Positions 49,755 to 59,181 of a stretch of 64,000 nt of DNA are shown here, piece after piece (the first letter of the stretch is position 1; each line of letters opens with the position of its first letter). The translations under genes were made by a program, and so were the position numbers. Below the pieces are notes generated by a model. It was not told the DNA's origin. It did not search any database and was given only the letters and a program-made list of their open reading frames with translations. The DNA is taken from assembly GCA_959604825.1 (NCBI GenBank), contig CAUHCN010000004.1, forward strand, positions 54,682 to 118,681, in the 5' to 3' direction. Origin of the DNA: an uncultured Collinsella sp. (lineage in GTDB: Bacteria; Actinomycetota; Coriobacteriia; Coriobacteriales; Coriobacteriaceae).

Positions 49755-50756
49755 CTACTTCGCGGCGCCGGGGATGCCGTGGGAGGTTTTGGCGGTTTTG
49801 GCTCCGTTTACGATGGCGGTTTCCAGTGCCCTTACGGCGAGCATGCCCAGCAGGTCTAGGGGAACGGCGGCGCTTGCCTGAGCGCCTAGTTTGCCGCTGG
49901 CGAGGGTGTAGATGGTGTCGCCGTCGTTGGTGGTGTGCGTGGGACGGATGGCGTGTGCGTAGGCGTCTGCGGCCATCTGGGAGACCTTGGTAGCCTGGGC
50001 CTTAGTGAGCTCCACGTTGGTGACGATGCAGCTGATGGTGGTGTTGGTGCGGTCGAGCGGCATCTGCATAGAGCCGGCGGCGGCAAAAGCGGCGAGCTCC
50101 ATATCGACGATTTGGTCGCTATCGGCCGTGGCGCGCATACCGGCGACCCACTCGCCGGTGAAGGGGTCGACAACGTTGCCGCAGGCGTTGACCGAGACCA
50201 CGGCGCCCACCTTAACGGGACCGAGCGCCACGGCGGCAGCGCCAAGGCCGGCTTTCATGCAGGTGGTGGGCCCCATGAGCTTTCCGACGGTGGCACCCGT
50301 GCCGGCACCTACATTGCCCTGTTCGAGCGTGGTGGGGGTGTTGTCGAGTGCTTCGCGCACGGCGGCGATGCCGGCCTCAATGTCGGGGCGAACGGTGGGG
50401 TCGCCAAAGGCGAGGTCGAAGATGCAGCTGGAGCACACGATAGGCACCTGCGTAGGGCCGACGGGAAGGCCGATACCGCGGCTCTCGAGCTCGCGGGCGA
50501 CGCCGCTTGCAGCCTCGAGGCCAAAGGCTGATCCGCCCGAAAGGCAGACGGCGTGGACCTTGTCGACGGTGTTCTCGGGACGCAGCAGGTCGGTCTCGCG
50601 CGATGCCGGGGCACCGCCGCGAACGTCAACGCCGCCGTTGGCGCCCTCGGGTGCCACGATTACGGTGCAACCGGTGCCGGCCTCCTCGTCCGTGTAGTTG
50701 CCATAGCAAAAGCCATCGACATCGCAGACGTCAATGGCCTCGAGCAGTGTATCCAT
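49755..50756 (-). CDS. P1-family (DmpA-type) aminopeptidase
   Basis: 333 aa. Family blocks: GCTVIVAPEGANGGVDVRGGAPASRETDLLRPEN, AVCLSGGSAFGLEAASGVARELESRGIG, and GNVGAGTGATVGKLMG, where DmpA-type enzymes mature autocatalytically into two chains. Substrate unknown (N-terminal amino acids or cyclic amides in relatives). No signal peptide. Start 50756. Confidence 0.88.
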   Translation of the reverse strand: MDTLLEAIDVCDVDGFCYGNYTDEEAGTGCTVIVAPEGANGGVDVRGGAPASRETDLLRPENTVDKVHAVCLSGGSAFGLEAASGVARELESRGIGLPVGPTQVPIVCSSCIFDLAFGDPTVRPDIEAGIAAVREALDNTPTTLEQGNVGAGTGATVGKLMGPTTCMKAGLGAAAVALGPVKVGAVVSVNACGNVVDPFTGEWVAGMRATADSDQIVDMELAAFAAAGSMQMPLDRTNTTISCIVTNVELTKAQATKVSQMAADAYAHAIRPTHTTNDGDTIYTLASGKLGAQASAAVPLDLLGMLAVRALETAIVNGAKTAKTSHGIPGAAK

Positions 50757-50827
50757 GTCTTACTCCTATCGGTTTTCCGCCGGGCCTTATGCCCGGTCGG
50801 GATCCGTACGGTACGCCGAAATTGTAG

Positions 50828-50850
50828 GCGCTGGGGGATACCCAGCGCCA
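50828..50850 (-). terminator. Hairpin after maf
   Basis: Perfect 9-bp stem ggcgctggg / cccagcgcc downstream of the maf stop; weak T tract on the minus strand. Confidence 0.6.
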
Positions 50851-50857
50851 GATGCAA

Positions 50858-51439
50858 TTACGATAGTTTTTGAATTGCGCGTGCGACGCGAGCGATGGGC
50901 AGGCCCACCACGTTGTAGAAGTCGCCCGAAATATTATGCACGAGCATGCGTCCTCCTGTGCCCTGAATGCCGTAGGCGCCGGCCTTGTCCATGGGCTCGC
51001 CTGAGGCGACGTAGCGCTCAATCTGCTCGTCGGTGAGCTCATAGAACGTCACGTCGGTTACATCGACAAACGACAGGCTCTCGGCGGCGTGCGGGGCCGT
51101 GACGTCTCCGGCCCTAACGATGCAGACGCCGGTTGCGACCTGGTGCGTGCGCCCCGAGAGCTCGTGGAGCATGGTGCGGGCCTCGTCCTCGTTTGCCGGC
51201 TTACCCAAAAGCTTGCCATCGAAGGTGACGATGGTGTCGGCCGCGATGGTCAGCTCATTGGGCTCGGCGTGCTCGGCGGCAACGGCGGCAGCCTTAGCGC
51301 GAGCTAAGCGCTCGACAAGCGTAAGCGGGGCCTCATCATCAAAAGGAGTCTCGTCGATGTCAGCGGGAATGACGCGGATGTCGTAGCCCGCTTCGCGCAT
51401 CAACTCGATGCGGCGCGGTGATTGCGAAGCTAAAATCAT
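50858..51439 (-). CDS. maf: Maf-family nucleoside triphosphate pyrophosphatase
   Basis: 193 aa. LASQSPRRIELMREAGY at the N-terminus, LTIAADTIVTFDGKLLGKPANEDEA and YVASGEPMDKAGAYGIQGTGG are the Maf signature blocks. Cleaves non-canonical or methylated NTPs (dTTP/UTP type) to monophosphates. Its start overlaps the stop of the DJ-1 gene by 4 nt. Confidence 0.93.
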   Translation of the reverse strand: MILASQSPRRIELMREAGYDIRVIPADIDETPFDDEAPLTLVERLARAKAAAVAAEHAEPNELTIAADTIVTFDGKLLGKPANEDEARTMLHELSGRTHQVATGVCIVRAGDVTAPHAAESLSFVDVTDVTFYELTDEQIERYVASGEPMDKAGAYGIQGTGGRMLVHNISGDFYNVVGLPIARVARAIQKLS

Positions 51440-51978
51440 AGCTGAATGCCCTCGGCGACCTTTTCGACGGCCTTGTCGCCGGCGAGCGTGCGCAGCAGCT
51501 CAAGCGCAAAGGGGAGCGACTGGGCCATGCCGCTGGCGGTTATGATGTTGCCGTCTTGCGTAACCTTCTCGCCGGTATAGGCGCCTTCGGGGAAGCTTTT
51601 CTCAAAGCCAGGGAAGCACGTGGCGTGGCGCCCCTCGAGCAGGTCGAGCTCGCCCAGGATAAACGGGGCGGCGCAGATGGCGGCGACGTGCTTGGTCGCG
51701 GCGAACTCGCAGACCACGTCGCAGACGCGCTGATCGGCGCGCAGGTTGGTGGCACCGGGCAGGCCGCCGGGCAGCACGACGCAGTCGTACTCGTCAAAGT
51801 CGATCTCATCAAAGAGCGCGTCGCAGGTCACGGGGATCTGCAGCGAGCTTACGACCTCACGCGTGGGCATGATCGAGACGAGCGTGGCACGCACGCCGCC
51901 GCGACGCATGACATCGACCATGGTCAGGCATTCAATAGTTTCAAAGCCATCGGCGGCGAGAACGGCAACGCTGGGCAT
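51436..51978 (-). CDS. DJ-1/PfpI family protein
   Basis: 180 aa from ATG 51978 (aaaggaa site). VAVLAADGFETIECLTMVDVMRRGGV (acid Glu), VVLPGGLPGATNLRAD, and nucleophile Cys in HVAAICAAPFILGEL. Members act as glyoxalase/deglycase or chaperone-like proteins. The longer in-frame upstream extension is not supported. Confidence 0.9.
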   Translation of the reverse strand: MPSVAVLAADGFETIECLTMVDVMRRGGVRATLVSIMPTREVVSSLQIPVTCDALFDEIDFDEYDCVVLPGGLPGATNLRADQRVCDVVCEFAATKHVAAICAAPFILGELDLLEGRHATCFPGFEKSFPEGAYTGEKVTQDGNIITASGMAQSLPFALELLRTLAGDKAVEKVAEGIQL

Positions 51979-52084
51979 GAGGGTTCCTTTCATAGGCGGC
52001 ATACAATTAGCCGTCTTATACCCCGAAGACCTCCGCTTGCCACGCTCGATTTCCCAATGATTTTTCTGAGCAATGATTAAGTGG

Positions 52085-53398
52085 CTAGTTGCGCTTGAGG
52101 TGGACGACGGTTTCGCAGTGGAAGGTTTGCGGGAACAGGTCAACTGGCGTGATCTTTACGGGGGAGAAGGTGCCTTCTTCGACAAAGCGTTTGAGATCGC
52201 GTGCCAGGGTGGCCGGGTCGCAGCTCACGTAGGCGACATCGCGAGCACTCGTGCTGGCGATAAGGCCGATCGCTTCGGGGGCGAGGCCTGCGCGCGGCGG
52301 GTCGACCACCAAGACGTCGGCATCCTGGTCGGGGAACTCGCGCACCGCGTCTCCGCCAATGACGTCGACGTTATCAAGCTTGTTGATCTCCAGATTACGG
52401 CGCAGGTCGCGCACGGCGGGGCCGTAGGCCTCGACGGCGGCGACAAAGTCGCAGCGGCGGGCGAGCGGCAGGGTAAAGGTGCCGGCACCGCAGTACAGGT
52501 CCACGGCAAGCTCGTCTTCCTGCGGGTCGAGCGCTTCCATGACAAGCTCGATCAAAATCTCGGCACCCTTGGTGTTGACCTGGAAAAACGACGGGGCCGA
52601 AAGGCGCATCTGGCCGTCGGCGATGTTCTCGGTCCAGGAGCCCTCGCCGGCGAGCATCTCAACCTTGGAGACGCGGCGGGCCTTCTTCTCACCCTTGCTC
52701 ATAACGCGCACGATGCTCGTGGGGTGTGCGGCGTCTGCCAGCACGCGCGAGACTTGCGAGCGCGGGAACGAGCCCGTGGGCGTCCAGAGCGCGACCTCGA
52801 GCGCTTTGGTGCGGCGCGAGGCGCGAATGCCCACGCGCTCCAAGCCCAGGTCGTGGCTGCCGCTCAGATAATTGAGCGCGCCGACAACCGATTTGAGTGC
52901 CTTGGGGAAGCGTTTGTCGAACAACGGGCACGAATCGACGGTCACAATCTTACTGGGATCGACGCCGTGCATGCCAAGACGCACGCGGCCGTTTACAACG
53001 GTCGGTTCAAGCTCAATTTTATTGCGGTAGCCCCAATCGTCCTTGGTGTGGCGGATGGGCTGCACCAGCTCGTCGACTTGCTCAGGGGTGAACTTGCCGA
53101 TGCGCTCGAGCGTGGAGCGCAGGTTTTGCTCCTTGGCGGCAAGCTGAGCGGTGCGTGAGAGGTTGCCCCACGAGCAGCCACCGCAGATGCCCACGAAGGG
53201 GCAGGGAGGCTGAATTCGATCGGGGCTCGGCTCCAGAATCTCGGTGGCGCGGGCGCGCATAAACGATTTGCCGTCCTGCACGATCTCGGCCTCGACGGTG
53301 TCGCCCGCCACGGCGCCCTGCACAAATACGGCTTTGCCGTTATCGGCATGCGCCAGACCATCGGCGCCATACGTCATCGATTCTATGGTGAGCTTCAT
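52085..53398 (-). CDS. 23S rRNA (uracil-5-)-methyltransferase RumA/RlmD-type
   Basis: 437 aa from ATG 53398. A TRAM-like start (KLTIESMTYGADGLAHADNGKAVFVQGAVAGDTVEAEI), an iron-sulfur motif PPCPFVGICGGCSW with a later Cys in DSCPLFDKRF, SAM-binding AVDLYCGAGTFTLPLARRC, VVDPPRAGL, and catalytic Cys in YVSCDPATLARDL. Methylates a uridine in RNA; which one (U747, U1939 or tRNA U54) cannot be told here. Confidence 0.9.
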   Translation of the reverse strand: MKLTIESMTYGADGLAHADNGKAVFVQGAVAGDTVEAEIVQDGKSFMRARATEILEPSPDRIQPPCPFVGICGGCSWGNLSRTAQLAAKEQNLRSTLERIGKFTPEQVDELVQPIRHTKDDWGYRNKIELEPTVVNGRVRLGMHGVDPSKIVTVDSCPLFDKRFPKALKSVVGALNYLSGSHDLGLERVGIRASRRTKALEVALWTPTGSFPRSQVSRVLADAAHPTSIVRVMSKGEKKARRVSKVEMLAGEGSWTENIADGQMRLSAPSFFQVNTKGAEILIELVMEALDPQEDELAVDLYCGAGTFTLPLARRCDFVAAVEAYGPAVRDLRRNLEINKLDNVDVIGGDAVREFPDQDADVLVVDPPRAGLAPEAIGLIASTSARDVAYVSCDPATLARDLKRFVEEGTFSPVKITPVDLFPQTFHCETVVHLKRN

Positions 53399-53446
53399 AT
53401 TCCTGCCCGTCATTCGCGTTGTTGTCCGCAACCATGGTAGCAGGGA

Positions 53447-53490
53447 AAAGCGCCCCGTACCTGAGGCATTCCTCAAATACGGGGCGCTTC
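53447..53490 (-). terminator. Terminator after ppk
   Basis: Inverted repeat aagcgccccgta / tacggggcgctt with inner tgagg/cctca and tttt on the minus side. Confidence 0.85.
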
Positions 53491-53499
53491 TACAAACGT

Positions 53500-55947
53500 C
53501 TATTTCGTCTTGCCGGTAATGAGCGTCTTAAGGCCTAAGCCGATCAGGCCCAGACCCATGCGCACGCGGCCGGGGCGATGGCGCTCGATGGCCTTGGTCT
53601 TGCCGGCGGGTTTCTCGCGGCGGGCGCTTGCATGGGGCGCGGACTTGACGGTCTGCGGCTGAGGCTGGGGTGCAGGCTCGGGCTCGGGCTCCAGGTCGGG
53701 CTCGATGACGGTCGCCTGGACCTTCTGTACCTTAGGGGCTGCCGGCTGTGGCTCGGGCTTGGGGCCCAGAACAGGTGCGGATTCCGGTTTTGCTTTGGCG
53801 ACGGGCTCCGAAGCCACGGCTGCGGACTCGGCGTTGCGATAAGCGCGCTCCAACAGGAACTCCTGCGAGTTAAAGGGCTTCTCACCCTCTTTTCGCTCTA
53901 CGGGAACCCAGGTGCCGTCGCTCGTCAGGCTACGTGCCTTCACGTTGTCGCGCAGCTGCACGCCCATGTACTCGTGCACCAGCGCGCGGCAGGTGGGGTC
54001 GAGCACGGGGAAGGCGATTTCTACGCGATGCTCGGTGTTGCGCGTCATCATGTCGGCAGAACTCAGGTAGATCATGTCCGAGTCCACGCCGAAGGCATAG
54101 ACGCGCGCGTGCTCCAAGAAACGTCCGACGATAGAACGTACGTGCACGTTTTCGGTCTTGCCCGCAATGTTGGGCTTCAGGCACGAGATGCCGCGGATGA
54201 TCATGTCCACGCGCACGCCGGCACACGATGCCTCGGAGATCTTGTCGATGACCTCGCGGTCGGTGAGCGAGTTGAGTTTAAAGAACACGCGGGCGGGTTC
54301 GCCGGCGAGAGCGCGTTGTATCTCGCGGTCCAGACCGCGCATGATGAGCGGCTTGAGACCGACGGGCGCTACGCCCAAAAAGCGGTAGTCGCCGCGCAGG
54401 TTGCCCAGCGACAGGTTGCGGAAGAACAGGTTGGCGTCTTCGCCGATGCCGGGATGGGCGGTCATGAGCATAAAGTCGCTGTAGAGCTTGGCCGTCTTCT
54501 CGTTAAAGTTGCCGGTGCCCAAAAGCGTGAGTCGAGTGAGCGCCATGCCCTCGCGATAGGTGAGCTGGCAGATCTTTGAGTGGCATTTAAAGCCCTCGGA
54601 GCCATAGATGACGGTGCAGCCCGCTTCTTCCAGACGCTCTGCCCACTCGATGTTATTTTGCTCGTCAAAGCGCGCGCGGAGCTCCATGAGCACCGTGACC
54701 TCTTTGCCGTTCTCGGCGGCATCGATCAACGACTCGCACAGGCGGCTCTGCTTGGCCACGCGGTAGAGTGTGATGCGCAGCGAGATGCACTCGGGGTCGT
54801 ATGCGGCCTCGTGTACCAGGTCCAGGAACGGATTCATGGCCTCGTAGGGGTAAAAGAGCAACTTGTCGCCCTGCAGCACCTGCTCACGAATGGAGCGGGA
54901 CATGTCGATGGTGGGGTTGGGCTGCGGCTTAAACGGCGTAAAGAGGAGCTCGTTGCGCAGGTGCTCGGGAATTTTGCCCTCGATGCCAAAGACGTAGCCC
55001 AGGTCGAGTGGGATATCGCAGGTAAAAACCGAGCGGCGCGAAAGCTCGAGCGCTTTGCGGATGGTCTTGAGCGTCGCCTTCTCGAGCGAACCGGAGACGG
55101 CAAGCACCACCGGTTGCAGGCGCAGACGCTTCTTGAGGATGCGCTTCATGTGCTGGCGGTAATCCTCTTCCTCCTCGACGCCCTCGCCGTCCGGGTCGAT
55201 ATCGGCATTGCGGGTGACGCGGATCAGAGCGCGGTCGAGCGGCTTATAGGAGCCAAAGCAGCTGTCCAGGCAGGCGAGAATGACGTCCTCGAGCAAGATG
55301 TAGGAGTAGGTGCCGGCGGGCGAGGGGATCTCGACCACGCGGTTCATCGAGGCGGGAATCTCGATAAGGCCCAGCAGGCTCTCCTCGTCCGTGACACCGT
55401 CCAGTCCGCAAGCTAGATAGAGTGCGCCGTTGCGCAGGTTGGGGAAGGGGTGGCGCGGGTCAATGACCAGCGGCGAGATGACCGGCGACACGTAGGCCTG
55501 GAAGTAGCGGGTGACAAAGGTGCGTTCCTCGGGCGTAAGCGAGTCGATGCGAGCGCGGTGAACGCCCAGGGCGTCGAGCTTGCCTTCGATGCTCTTGAAG
55601 ATGGTCTCCCAGCGGGTAAGGAGCCCGGGCAGCTCTGCCATGACGGCATCGACCTGTTCAGAGGCGGTCATATTACTCTTGTTGTCCACGGGCTGTTTTT
55701 TGAGTTCTGCCAGGTCGGACAGGCCGCCCACGCGCACCATGAGAAACTCGTCGAGGTTGGACTCGAAGATTGACACGAACTTGAGGCGCTCAAACAGCGG
55801 GACGGTCTCGTCGAAGGCCTCGTCAAGCACGCGGTTGTCAAAGCGCAGCCAGCTAAGCTCTCGGTTTTGCGTATACGAAAAATCACGCGGCGGCTTGCGC
55901 AACTTGGCGGCCTTTTGCTTCTTTTCGATTTTGCTCGGCATATGCAT
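53500..55947 (-). CDS. ppk: Polyphosphate kinase 1 with Pro/Glu-rich C-terminal tail
   Basis: About 815 aa (family ~700). RDFSYTQNRELSWLRFDNRVLDEA is the PPK1 start; PYEAMNPFLDLVHEAAYDPECISLRITLYRVAKQS and the phospho-His in KCHSKICQLTYR, with the second His in EHARVYAFGVDSDMIYLSSADMMTRN, are intact. Polymerises ATP gamma-phosphate into polyphosphate. Residues after ~700 are an added tail (PEPQPAAPKVQKVQATVIEPDLEPEPEPAPQPQPQ) ending in a basic/hydrophobic piece (MGLGLIGLGLKTLI) that may bind membrane or DNA. ATG 55947 or 55941 are both possible starts. Confidence 0.93.
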   Translation of the reverse strand: MHMPSKIEKKQKAAKLRKPPRDFSYTQNRELSWLRFDNRVLDEAFDETVPLFERLKFVSIFESNLDEFLMVRVGGLSDLAELKKQPVDNKSNMTASEQVDAVMAELPGLLTRWETIFKSIEGKLDALGVHRARIDSLTPEERTFVTRYFQAYVSPVISPLVIDPRHPFPNLRNGALYLACGLDGVTDEESLLGLIEIPASMNRVVEIPSPAGTYSYILLEDVILACLDSCFGSYKPLDRALIRVTRNADIDPDGEGVEEEEDYRQHMKRILKKRLRLQPVVLAVSGSLEKATLKTIRKALELSRRSVFTCDIPLDLGYVFGIEGKIPEHLRNELLFTPFKPQPNPTIDMSRSIREQVLQGDKLLFYPYEAMNPFLDLVHEAAYDPECISLRITLYRVAKQSRLCESLIDAAENGKEVTVLMELRARFDEQNNIEWAERLEEAGCTVIYGSEGFKCHSKICQLTYREGMALTRLTLLGTGNFNEKTAKLYSDFMLMTAHPGIGEDANLFFRNLSLGNLRGDYRFLGVAPVGLKPLIMRGLDREIQRALAGEPARVFFKLNSLTDREVIDKISEASCAGVRVDMIIRGISCLKPNIAGKTENVHVRSIVGRFLEHARVYAFGVDSDMIYLSSADMMTRNTEHRVEIAFPVLDPTCRALVHEYMGVQLRDNVKARSLTSDGTWVPVERKEGEKPFNSQEFLLERAYRNAESAAVASEPVAKAKPESAPVLGPKPEPQPAAPKVQKVQATVIEPDLEPEPEPAPQPQPQTVKSAPHASARREKPAGKTKAIERHRPGRVRMGLGLIGLGLKTLITGKTK

Positions 55948-56350
55948 CTGTCCGTTCAGTCCCCGCAGGGGACGATAGCCCAACTCTACTTACTATTGTC
56001 TCAATTTAGTCGCCCGCTGGCACGGACGTATCGCGCGAACGGTATCTTTACCTACTTCTTACGATGCCCGGCCATAGAACTAACGCTCGCGACACTATTG
56101 CTAGCGTTCAATATTCTCACTCAACTGATAAGGATGCGTGAATAAGAATGATGGCAAGCTGAATATCATCGAATTCGGTCCAAAACGTGGGCTAGCTTCA
56201 TTTATATACATAAAACCGTTTTACCTATGCAATTCTGAATCATGGATTTATAGATGCGATGGGGGATAATTTTTAGGAAAAAGAGCGTTTACCTTTGAAA
56301 AGGTACTTTAGAGCGCCGAAGTGCATCATGGGGTAATCACATGCGATATA
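55948..56350. other. AT-rich spacer between ppk and the arcA1 promoter
   Basis: No gene, hairpin or repeat stands out. It must hold the ppk promoter (minus). The arcA1 control region begins at about 56290. Confidence 0.4.
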
Positions 56351-56416
56351 CCGTTCATCGCACTTTGTTGACCGTTCGGGGGCGAGGTGGAATTGCGGGT
56401 GGAATTTGGATATAAC
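56351..56416 (+). promoter_or_regulatory. arcA1 promoter with two CCGTTC boxes
   Basis: ccgttc at 56351 and again at 56372 (21 bp apart), the second within accgttcgggggcgaggtgg, then -10 tataac at 56411-56416. The same layout and spacing occurs before arcA2. The leader then folds into two short hairpins before the ribosome site. Confidence 0.65.
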
Positions 56417-56497
56417 TAGAGCTGTCAGCAAGCAGCGCCCGTTACGGAAGGGCGCTGATAGATTCGGCCGAAAGGCCCGAAAGAAAGGTAGGAGGCC

Positions 56498-57739
56498 ATG
56501 ACGAAAGGTCTGCACGTGCCTTCCGAGATCGGCAAGCTCAGGAAGGTCTGCCTGCACCGTCCCGGCGACGAGCTCCTCAACCTGCCGCCCGACGAGCTCG
56601 AGCGACTCCTGTTCGACGACGTCCCGTTCCTTGAGGTCGCGCAGCAGGAGCACGACACCTTCGCCCAGATCCTGAGGGACCAGGGCGTGGAGGTGCTCTA
56701 CCTGGAGAACCTCGTCGCAGAGGTGTTCGACCAGGTCCCCGGCGCCCGCGCCGAGTTCACCGACCAGTACATCGCCGAGGCGGGCATCCGCGGCCAGCAC
56801 ATGCCGCAGATCGTCCGCGAGAAGCTGGACTCCATCGAGGACAACCTCGAGTTCGTCAAGAAGACCATGGCCGGCATGACCAAGGCCGAGATCGACATGC
56901 CCCTCACGGCGTCCACGACCCTCGACTCCCTGGTCAACTCCGAGTCCGAGTCCGACCTGATCATCGACCCGATGCCCAACCTCTACTTCACCCGCGACCC
57001 GTTCGCGGTCGTCGGCGAGGGCGTCAACCTCAACCGCATGTACTCGGTCACCCGCAACCGCGAGACCCTGTACGGCAAGTACGTCTTCAAGTACCACCCC
57101 GACTACAAGGACGTCTCCCTGTACTTCCGCCGCGACTGCCAGTTCCACACCGAGGGCGGCGACGTGCTGAACATCAACGAGAAGACCCTCGCCGTCGGCA
57201 TCTCCCAGCGCACCCAGGCAGCCGCCATCGACGTCATGGCCCAGAACATCTTCTGGAACTCCGACTCCAAGGTCGAGCGCATCCTGGCCTTCGACATCCC
57301 GGTCTCGCGCGCCTTCATGCACCTCGACACGGTCTTCACCCAGATCGACGTCGATAAGTTCACGATCCACCCCGCCATCATGGGCACCCTGCGCGTCTAC
57401 GAGCTGACCGCCGGCAAGAACCCGGGCGACGTGAACATCCGCCTGATCGAGGACACCCTCGAGCACGTCCTGGAGGACGCCACCGGCGTCGACCAGGTCA
57501 AGCTGATCCCCTGCGGCGGCGGCGACCCGATCGCGGCCTCCCGCGAGCAGTGGAACGACGGCTCCAACACCCTGTGCGTCGAGCCCGGCAAGATCTGCGT
57601 CTACGCCCGCAACACCGTCACCAACGACGTGCTGTACAAGGAGGGCCTGGACCTTCTCGTCGTGCCCTCCGCCGAGCTCTCCCGCGGCCGCGGCGGCCCG
57701 CGCTGCATGAGCATGCCCTTCTGGCGCGAGGACCTCTAA
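56498..57739 (+). CDS. arcA: Arginine deiminase, copy 1
   Basis: 413 aa. Hydrolyses arginine to citrulline and ammonia, first step of the ADI pathway. LRKVCLHRPGDELLNLPP, PNLYFTRDPFAVVGEGVNLNRM, FHTEGGDVLNINEKTLAVG (catalytic His/Glu), and Cys403 in GGPRCMSMPF. Site taggagg. Coding sequence appears identical at DNA level to arcA copy 2 (59572-60813), while flanks differ, so recent gene conversion or duplication is likely. Codons are strongly C-ending, suggesting high expression. Confidence 0.96.
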   Translation: MTKGLHVPSEIGKLRKVCLHRPGDELLNLPPDELERLLFDDVPFLEVAQQEHDTFAQILRDQGVEVLYLENLVAEVFDQVPGARAEFTDQYIAEAGIRGQHMPQIVREKLDSIEDNLEFVKKTMAGMTKAEIDMPLTASTTLDSLVNSESESDLIIDPMPNLYFTRDPFAVVGEGVNLNRMYSVTRNRETLYGKYVFKYHPDYKDVSLYFRRDCQFHTEGGDVLNINEKTLAVGISQRTQAAAIDVMAQNIFWNSDSKVERILAFDIPVSRAFMHLDTVFTQIDVDKFTIHPAIMGTLRVYELTAGKNPGDVNIRLIEDTLEHVLEDATGVDQVKLIPCGGGDPIAASREQWNDGSNTLCVEPGKICVYARNTVTNDVLYKEGLDLLVVPSAELSRGRGGPRCMSMPFWREDL

Positions 57740-57799
57740 GGTCTTCAAGGACCCGTACAGGTCTTAATACATACATCTAGCTGCCATTAGATGTCTCCC

Positions 57800-57834
57800 A
57801 TTGGGGCGGTGCGGTTCTTTCGCACCGTCCCATT
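57800..57834 (+). terminator. Hairpin between arcA1 and the aminotransferase gene
   Basis: Inverted repeat ggggcggtgcgg / cgcaccgtccc. It may be a partial terminator that lowers read-through into the next gene. Confidence 0.55.
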
Positions 57835-57874
57835 CATGTTTATTGACGCTAAATTAAGATCAGATAAGGTGGCC

Positions 57875-58999
57875 ATGGATATCAAGACAATTGGCGTTGA
57901 GGAATGGCTCAACGTTTGGGAGAAGAGTGCTACCTGGGATATCGCTCAGTCGACGATCTCGTCGCTGACCATGGGTGAGCTTCGCGCACTTGACGAGCAG
58001 GACGGTGCTACGTTCTACGAGCGCCTGGATCGCGAGAAGATGAATTACGGCTGTATCGAGGGTTCGCCGGAGTTTAAGGCCGAAGTCGCCAAGCTGTATC
58101 GTCGCGAGGTCAATCCCGATCACATTTTGCAGACTAATGGCTGTACGGGTGCTAACCTCAATGCCATCATGGCTGTTGTCGAGCCCGGCGATCACGTGAT
58201 TGCCGAGTGGCCTACCTATGCGCCGCTCTATGAGATTCCGCGTACGCTCGGTGCCGAGGTCGAGTATTGGGAGCTTCGCGAGGAGCTCGGCTGGAAGCCC
58301 GATATCGAACAGCTCAAGCGCTCGGTGCGCCCCAACACCAAGCTCATCTGCATCAATAACGCATCGAACCCGATCGGTACGGTGCTCGATGCCGATACGC
58401 TCGGCCAGATTGCCGAGATCGCCCGTTCGGTGGGCGCCTACGTGCTGTGCGATGAGGTGTATCTGCCGCTCGAGAACACCGAGTCCTTTATATCGATGGC
58501 CGACGTGTACGAGAAGGCCATCGTTACCAACTCGGTGTCCAAGACCTATTCGACGCCTGCGGCCCGCGTGGGCTGGGTCGTGGCCGACGAAGAGGTCTCC
58601 AACCGCATCCGCACCTATCGTGACTACACCATGATCTGCGGCGGCGTGTTCAACGACGCCCTGGCGACCTACGTGCTCGAGCACAAGGACAAGATTCTCG
58701 AACGCAACCGCAAGATTGTGTTTGGAAACCGCGATATCGCGCAGGCTTGGATCGACACGCAGCATCGTGTCTCCTGGACGGCCCCGCAGGGTGTGTCCAC
58801 CTCGTTTATCCAGCTGGACATTCCCGAGGATGACGAGGAGTTCTGCAAGCGCCTGCTGGCCGAGAGGGGAGTGCTGTTGGTTCCCGGTAGCCGTTTTGAG
58901 CTTCCCTGCGGCGCACGCCTGGGCTACTGCGCGAGCGAGGACGTTCTGCGCGAGGGCCTGAGGCTTTTGGGCGAGGCCCTGGCTGAGTTCGATCGCTAG
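57875..58999 (+). CDS. PLP-dependent class I/II aminotransferase of the arginine locus
   Basis: 374 aa from ATG 57875 (aaggtgg). NYGCIEGSPEFKAEVAKLYRREVNPDHILQTNGCTGANLNAIMAVVEPGDHVIAEWPTYAPLYEIPRTLG, INNASNPIGTV, CDEVYLPLE, PLP lysine in NSVSKTYSTPAARVGW, C-terminal Arg region CGARLGYCASEDVL. It lies between two arcA genes, so a substrate derived from arginine, citrulline or ornithine is likely. It resembles capreomycidine-synthase-like enzymes in general layout, but the real reaction is unknown. Confidence 0.85.
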   Translation: MDIKTIGVEEWLNVWEKSATWDIAQSTISSLTMGELRALDEQDGATFYERLDREKMNYGCIEGSPEFKAEVAKLYRREVNPDHILQTNGCTGANLNAIMAVVEPGDHVIAEWPTYAPLYEIPRTLGAEVEYWELREELGWKPDIEQLKRSVRPNTKLICINNASNPIGTVLDADTLGQIAEIARSVGAYVLCDEVYLPLENTESFISMADVYEKAIVTNSVSKTYSTPAARVGWVVADEEVSNRIRTYRDYTMICGGVFNDALATYVLEHKDKILERNRKIVFGNRDIAQAWIDTQHRVSWTAPQGVSTSFIQLDIPEDDEEFCKRLLAERGVLLVPGSRFELPCGARLGYCASEDVLREGLRLLGEALAEFDR

Positions 59000-59049
59000 G
59001 ATTCCGACGGCTCTCAAAGCCGCTCAAATCTGCCTACGATTATCGATAA

Positions 59050-59090
59050 CAGACCCGTTTTCCACGAGGGAAGCGGGTCCGTTTTTCTAT
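59050..59090 (+). terminator. Terminator after the aminotransferase gene
   Basis: gacccgttttcc / gggaagcgggtc inverted repeat followed by a long T tract. Confidence 0.8.
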
Positions 59091-59181
59091 ACCGAGAAGT
59101 CAAGTTGTTACAAATGGGGCCGTAAAACGAGCCGGTATCCGCTGGGCCTTATACTGAGCTTCCGGTGAACGGTATCAAGCA

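Noticed and set aside
56273..57748. Long minus-strand open frame (491 aa) opposite arcA1, and the same opposite arcA2
   Set aside because: Mirror of a strongly C-ending codon gene. Its translation is a Val/Asp/Leu/Gly mix without motifs, and arcA on the plus strand is unambiguous.
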